DNA of 7,834 bases, taken from contig LUZH01000156.1 of the NCBI GenBank assembly GCA_001602885.1, forward strand, positions 1 through 7,834, written 5' to 3'. The DNA comes from Bacteroidales bacterium Bact_16. Lineage in GTDB: Bacteria; Bacteroidota; Bacteroidia; Bacteroidales; UBA932. The notes beneath the pieces are model-generated. The model did no database searches, was not told where the DNA came from, and was given only the letters and a program-made list of their open reading frames with translations. Of this stretch, positions 4,995 through 7,834 are shown piece by piece; position 1 is the stretch's first letter; every line of letters begins with the position of its first letter. The translations under genes and the position numbers were made by a program.

Positions 4995-5429
4995 ATGAAA
5001 GCTAAGAGATTCTTCCTTATCCTGCTCGCTGCGGGGATGACGTTGACCGGATGCGGCAACAGAGTCGTCGTCTCCGGCCAGCAGGCCATCAAGTTGGATT
5101 ACGATGTTTATTCCAACCAGTGGGAACGTCTGGACGATTGTTATCGCGCCACCCTGGATGTCCAGGATATCACCAGAACGGTCGTCAACCACGGCAAGGT
5201 GGATGTTTCCCGCCGCTATCCCGGCGAGAACTACGGCGTTGATGTCTGGACCCCGCTTCCCTGCATGCGTACCGAAGTGGAGAATGTGAACGGCGCCGAT
5301 GTGTATTACACCACGTTCGTCGATTATGAATGGACCGAAAGGACCGTCAACATCTACGTCACGACCTCCGACCTCTATACGGGCAACGTCCCGCCTACGA
5401 TGTACTTCCGGGTCTACGTGACGAAGTAG
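4995..5429 (+). CDS. Small secreted lipoprotein, Bacteroidales hypothetical family
   Basis: Predicted 144-residue lipoprotein. MKAKR plus a hydrophobic stretch leads to the lipobox LTGC, with lipidated Cys20; residues after it (GNRVVVSG) give no clear +2 Asp inner-membrane retention signal. The mature part appears all-beta: YDVYSNQWERLDDCYRATLDV (36-56), VVNHGKVDVSRRYP (63-76), YYTTFVDYEWTERTVNIYV (104-122), ending PPTMYFRVYVTK. The order (an SNQW start, a 'NHGKVDV' strand, a tract before a 'NIYVTTSDLY' strand and a final 'FRV' strand) resembles small uncharacterised lipoproteins common in gut Bacteroidales; I know no function for them. Cys49 and Cys90 could pair. It is 68 nt downstream of the DMP19-like gene, with the shared G-box promoter element in between, and is followed by a strong terminator. 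Whether it helps the CDC-like protein (partner, immunity or receptor) is speculation. Confidence 0.8.
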   Translation: MKAKRFFLILLAAGMTLTGCGNRVVVSGQQAIKLDYDVYSNQWERLDDCYRATLDVQDITRTVVNHGKVDVSRRYPGENYGVDVWTPLPCMRTEVENVNGADVYYTTFVDYEWTERTVNIYVTTSDLYTGNVPPTMYFRVYVTK

Positions 5430-5449
5430 GAGAACATCCTGAAATCAAG

Positions 5450-5490
5450 CGGTGCGGATGAGCGAGAGGCTCATCCGCACCGTCTTTTTT
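5450..5490 (+). terminator. Strong rho-independent terminator between convergent genes
   Basis: The stem CGGTGCGGATGAG (5450-5462) pairs perfectly with CTCATCCGCACCG (5470-5482), 13 bp, with a 7-nt loop, and is followed by TCTTTTTT (5483-5490). It begins 20 nt after the lipoprotein stop. On the minus strand the stem is preceded by As and lacks a good U-tract after it, so it may also help end the manC transcript, but less well. Confidence 0.92.
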
Positions 5491-5503
5491 GCTGTATGCC
5501 GGC

Positions 5504-6595
5504 TTAGCGGTACTCTTCGTATTCGGGCATCGCGAGCTGGGAGAGGAAGTCCTTGAGCTTCTCCTCGTCGCGCGGGCAGATCATCAGCACGTCTTCGGTG
5601 TCCACGACGATGAAGTCCTTGAGGCCGCGGACGGCCAGGAGTTTGTCGTCGCGGGTGGAGTAGACGATGTTGTCGGAGCTGTCCTTGAGCAGGCGGCGGG
5701 CCGTCCGGTTGAGGGCGTTGCCCTGGTCGTCGTGGTAGGCGAGGTAGTCGTAGAGCGACTCCCAGTTTCCGATATCGGCCCAGCGGAACTCGGCGGGATA
5801 GACCCAGGCGTTGTCGGTCTTCTCCATCACGGCGTAGTCGATGGAGGTGCGGGGCATGTCGGTGTAGATGCGCTCCAGGAAGGATTTCTGGTTGTCGGTG
5901 CCGAGTACCTCCTGCCAGCCTTTCCACAGGTGCGTGATCTCGGGGGCGTGCTTCTCCAGCTCCTGGCGGATGGCGTCCGCGCGCCAGACGAAGATACCGG
6001 AGTTCCAGAGGAATTCGCCGGTGTCGATGAAGACGCGGGCCAGCTCGGGATCCGGCTTCTCGGTGAAGGTCTTGGTCTTGACGGGCTGGCCCTTTTCGGG
6101 CTTGCCCGCCATCTGGATGTAACCGAAGTTGGAATCCGGGCGCGTCGGGATGACGCCGAGGGTGATCAGGGCGTCGGAGCCGGCGGCGTAGGCGAGGGCG
6201 TCCGAGAGGGTCTTGTTGAACGCGTCGTGCCGGGCGATGGCGTGGTCGGAAGGGGTCACCACGCAGATGGCGTCCGGGTCGCGCTTGAGGATCGTGTAGG
6301 TGGCGAAAGCGATACAGGGGGCCGTGCTGCGGTTGTAGGGCTCGAGCAGCAGGTTCTCCTCGCGCAGTTCGGGCAGGTGCGCGCGCACCTGCTCGCGGTA
6401 GCGCTCCAGGCTGACGACGAGGATGTTCTCTTCCGGGATGATGACCTTCATGCGGTCATAGGTGCGGCGCAGGAAGGAGCGGCCCTGGATGCTGAAATCC
6501 AGGAACTGCTTGGGCATTCCGGTGCGGCTGATGGGCCAGAAGCGGGAGCCGATCCCGCCGGCCATGATTATACAGTAGTGATGGTTATTAAGCAT
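5504..6595 (-). CDS. manC: Mannose-1-phosphate guanylyltransferase (GDP-mannose pyrophosphorylase)
   Basis: Cytoplasmic enzyme that makes GDP-mannose from mannose-1-phosphate and GTP, a precursor for mannose, fucose and related sugars in surface glycans and glycoproteins. The 363 residues match the short, single-domain form; the C-terminal cupin/isomerase domain of the bifunctional enzyme is absent. Visible nucleotidyltransferase motifs are MAGGIGSRFWPISR (11-24), MPKQFLD (27-33), LLEPYNRSTAPC (83-94), VTPSDHAI (113-120, metal/nucleotide binding Asp), FTEKPD (177-182), WNSGIFVW (197-204) and RWADIGNW (271-278). The ATG at 6595 places the usual 10 residues before MAGG and overlaps the end of yraN by 8 nt, which points to translational coupling. 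It is the last gene of the mutS2-yraN-manC run. The family is certain. GDP-mannose specificity rather than another NDP-sugar is well supported by the PKQF and WADIGNW motifs. Confidence 0.94.
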   Translation of the reverse strand: MLNNHHYCIIMAGGIGSRFWPISRTGMPKQFLDFSIQGRSFLRRTYDRMKVIIPEENILVVSLERYREQVRAHLPELREENLLLEPYNRSTAPCIAFATYTILKRDPDAICVVTPSDHAIARHDAFNKTLSDALAYAAGSDALITLGVIPTRPDSNFGYIQMAGKPEKGQPVKTKTFTEKPDPELARVFIDTGEFLWNSGIFVWRADAIRQELEKHAPEITHLWKGWQEVLGTDNQKSFLERIYTDMPRTSIDYAVMEKTDNAWVYPAEFRWADIGNWESLYDYLAYHDDQGNALNRTARRLLKDSSDNIVYSTRDDKLLAVRGLKDFIVVDTEDVLMICPRDEEKLKDFLSQLAMPEYEEYR

Positions 6596-6977
6596 AAAGT
6601 GGTATAAAGGCGTTGGGATAATATTCTATTTCAAAGTCTGCGCCATTCCGGAAGAAAACGACCGACATCACGTCGAAAATGATCTCCAGGTCGGCTGGGA
6701 GCCCCTTGCGCTCCGCGGAGTGCAGGAAGGCGTTGGCGGCGGCGACCATCCGCCGCTGCTTGTCGCGCCGGACGTTCTGCTCCGGCTCCGCCATCACCGG
6801 CGCCACGCGGCTCTTGACCTCGACGATGTGGAGCTCGCTGCCCAGCAGCGAGATGATGTCCAGCTCGAGGTGTCCGCTCCGCCAGTTGCGGGCGAGGATG
6901 CGGTGCCCCAGGCGCGCCAGGTAGCTGCTGGCTTCCTCTTCGCCCCTGCGGCCTACGGTCGGTCTGTCGCTTCTCAT
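6588..6977 (-). CDS. yraN: YraN/UPF0102 family endonuclease-like protein
   Basis: A 129-residue protein of the small UPF0102 family, which has the restriction-endonuclease-like (PD-(D/E)XK) fold; its cellular role is not settled. The family pattern is complete: an N-terminal GRRGEEEASSYL (9-20), GHRILARNWRSGHLELDII (24-42) with the conserved Glu38 and Asp40, IVEVKSR (51-57) with Glu53 and Lys55 of the catalytic-type core, and a closing FDVMSV strand (101-106). The length is usual. The start ATG 6977-6975 overlaps the mutS2 stop as ATGA, and the end overlaps manC by 8 nt, so all three should share a transcript. Pairing with MutS2 fits a role in DNA processing, but this is inference. No missing core residue is visible. 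Confidence 0.93.
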   Translation of the reverse strand: MRSDRPTVGRRGEEEASSYLARLGHRILARNWRSGHLELDIISLLGSELHIVEVKSRVAPVMAEPEQNVRRDKQRRMVAAANAFLHSAERKGLPADLEIIFDVMSVVFFRNGADFEIEYYPNAFIPLYA

Positions 6978-7834
6978 AGCTTGACGATGGTTACGCCGGT
7001 GCCGCCGTTGCGGATGTCTTCGTCGCTGACGGTCAGCCCCGGGAGGGTGCGGAGGTATTTCTGGATCTCTTCGCGCAGCACGCCCGTGCCCTTGCCGTGG
7101 ATGATGCGCACGGAGCCGATGCCGAGCATGATGGCGTCGTCGATATAGTGCGTGACGATGTCGAGCGCGTCGTTCAGGCGCTCGCCGCGGATGTCCAGCT
7201 CGGGCTTGAAGGCGAGCTTGCGCTCCGTGATGGCGGTGTCCACCTTCTGCTGCACGGGGGCGAAGACCTTGCGGGACACTTCGCGGAATTCGTTGGAGGA
7301 AATGCGCTCCACGCGGTCCGCGGCCATGGTGCTGGTGATGTTGCCCACGATCACGGTCACGGCCTTGCGGTTGATCTTGGCGATCTCGCCCACCAGCCCG
7401 TTGTCCTTGATGCGGACCTTCTCGCCGACCTTGAGCGGGGCGGCCTTGGCCGGCTCCGCGGCGGCGGTGTCCGTCGTTTTCTTGCGCTTCTTGAGCTGCT
7501 CGAGCTTGCGGTCGATGTATTCGTCGCGGGTCTTCTTCTCCCGGGTCTTGCGGAGCTCGAGCGCGCCCAGGAAGCCCTGCAGCTCCTGGCGTGCGGCCTT
7601 GGTCTGCTCCTTGCCGGCCTGGGCTTCGCGGATGTCGCGGATGGTCTTCTCGACCTGCTTTCCCGCGCCCTTGACGATCTTTTCGGCCTCCTGGCGGGCT
7701 TCGTCGAGGATGGCCTTTTTCTGCTTCTGGATGTCCTCCAGCTCCTTGGTGTAGCGCTCGGTGATGCCCTCGAGGGCCTTGTCGGCGTGCTTGACCTTCT
7801 GGAGCTTCTCGTCCAGGGCGCGGCGGTTGCGGGC
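6974..7834 (-). CDS. mutS2: Endonuclease MutS2, C-terminal part (N-terminus outside window)
   Basis: The frame is open from the right edge (base 7834) to TGA 6976-6974, giving the last 286 residues of a protein usually near 780-830 long. The ATPase domain lies outside. MutS2 is a MutS paralogue linked to suppression of recombination and, in some bacteria, to rescue of collided ribosomes. In order, the visible parts are: a long charged coiled coil (about 1-120, e.g. LEDIQKQKKAILDEARQEAE), a low-complexity Ala/Lys linker, a KOW-like segment KVGEKVRIKDNGLVGEI (135-151), and the Smr nuclease domain (about 210-286) with LDIRG (213-217), HGKGTGVLR (246-254) and a terminal GGTGVTIVKL. The classical LDLHG/LDLRG and HGxGxGxL motifs are intact, so the nuclease part should be active. 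The gene overlaps yraN by 4 nt. An internal GTG at 7393 is not the start. Confidence 0.94.
   Translation of the reverse strand, partial: ARNRRALDEKLQKVKHADKALEGITERYTKELEDIQKQKKAILDEARQEAEKIVKGAGKQVEKTIRDIREAQAGKEQTKAARQELQGFLGALELRKTREKKTRDEYIDRKLEQLKKRKKTTDTAAAEPAKAAPLKVGEKVRIKDNGLVGEIAKINRKAVTVIVGNITSTMAADRVERISSNEFREVSRKVFAPVQQKVDTAITERKLAFKPELDIRGERLNDALDIVTHYIDDAIMLGIGSVRIIHGKGTGVLREEIQKYLRTLPGLTVSDEDIRNGGTGVTIVKL

Noticed and set aside
4995..5429. The small lipoprotein as the second subunit of a two-component CDC-like toxin
   Set aside because: At 144 residues it is far too short for a CDC-like subunit and shows none of the YPGAL, YGR or YTxSFL signatures.
5489..6607. Open frame of 372 codons antisense to manC
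   Set aside because: Shadow of a GC-rich gene; all nucleotidyltransferase motifs are on the minus strand.
1..7834. CRISPR array, insertion sequence or transposase
   Set aside because: No regularly spaced direct repeats and no transposase-like protein were found on either strand by reading.

Overview
The window reads as chromosomal DNA of a GC-rich member of the Bacteroidales (Bacteroidota), probably from a gut or rumen-type lineage; the family cannot be fixed from this sequence. The evidence is a Bacteroidota-type EF-G followed by a ribosomal protein S10 remnant (the usual fusA-rpsJ order), promoters of the TTTG / TAnnTTTG type, no clear Shine-Dalgarno sequences, and small lipoproteins of a kind common in gut Bacteroidales.

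Layout. (1) Positions 1-820, + strand: the 3' end of fusA, then the C-terminal 58 codons of rpsJ with no start codon and an in-frame stop directly upstream. (2) Positions 851-1010: a probable weak terminator, a CAU tRNA that looks like tRNA-Ile2, and a rho-independent terminator. The last 18 nt of the tRNA plus 3 flanking nt recur as a perfect inverted copy just downstream. (3) Positions 1011-2462, - strand: a membrane-anchored regulator with lipoprotein signal, TPR-like helices, one transmembrane segment and a LuxR-type HTH. (4) Positions 2463-2621: a divergent intergenic region with two similar dyads (AATGAG-N8-CTCATT), the second touching the promoter of the next gene. (5) Positions 2622-4292, + strand: a secreted protein of the cholesterol-dependent cytolysin (CDC/MACPF) fold without the Trp-rich undecapeptide, i.e. 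a CDC-like protein (CDCL). (6) Positions 4336-4926: a two-TM protein with a DMP19/DUF4375-like domain. (7) Positions 4995-5429: a small lipoprotein, followed by a strong terminator. Genes 6 and 7 have a nearly identical upstream element (TTTG-N-AATAG-N-G-Y-GGGGGAA) at the same distance from their start codons. (8) Positions 5504-7834, - strand: a tightly overlapping run mutS2 (partial) - yraN - manC.

How the genes fit together. Both ends are housekeeping. The middle, about 1.0-5.5 kb, is an accessory block. The most interesting hypothesis is that the membrane-tethered LuxR-type protein senses an envelope or external signal and controls the divergent CDC-like pore-forming protein through the paired dyads. 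The two small genes downstream are co-regulated with each other through their shared promoter element and may or may not belong to the same system. The pore-former call is well supported by family signatures. The regulatory link is inference from layout and dyads.

The 616-1010 stretch holds three anomalies side by side: a beheaded rpsJ, a tRNA with an extra D-arm nucleotide, and an inverted tRNA 3' end. This is either a rearrangement scar or a sequence/assembly problem and should be checked before biology is built on it.
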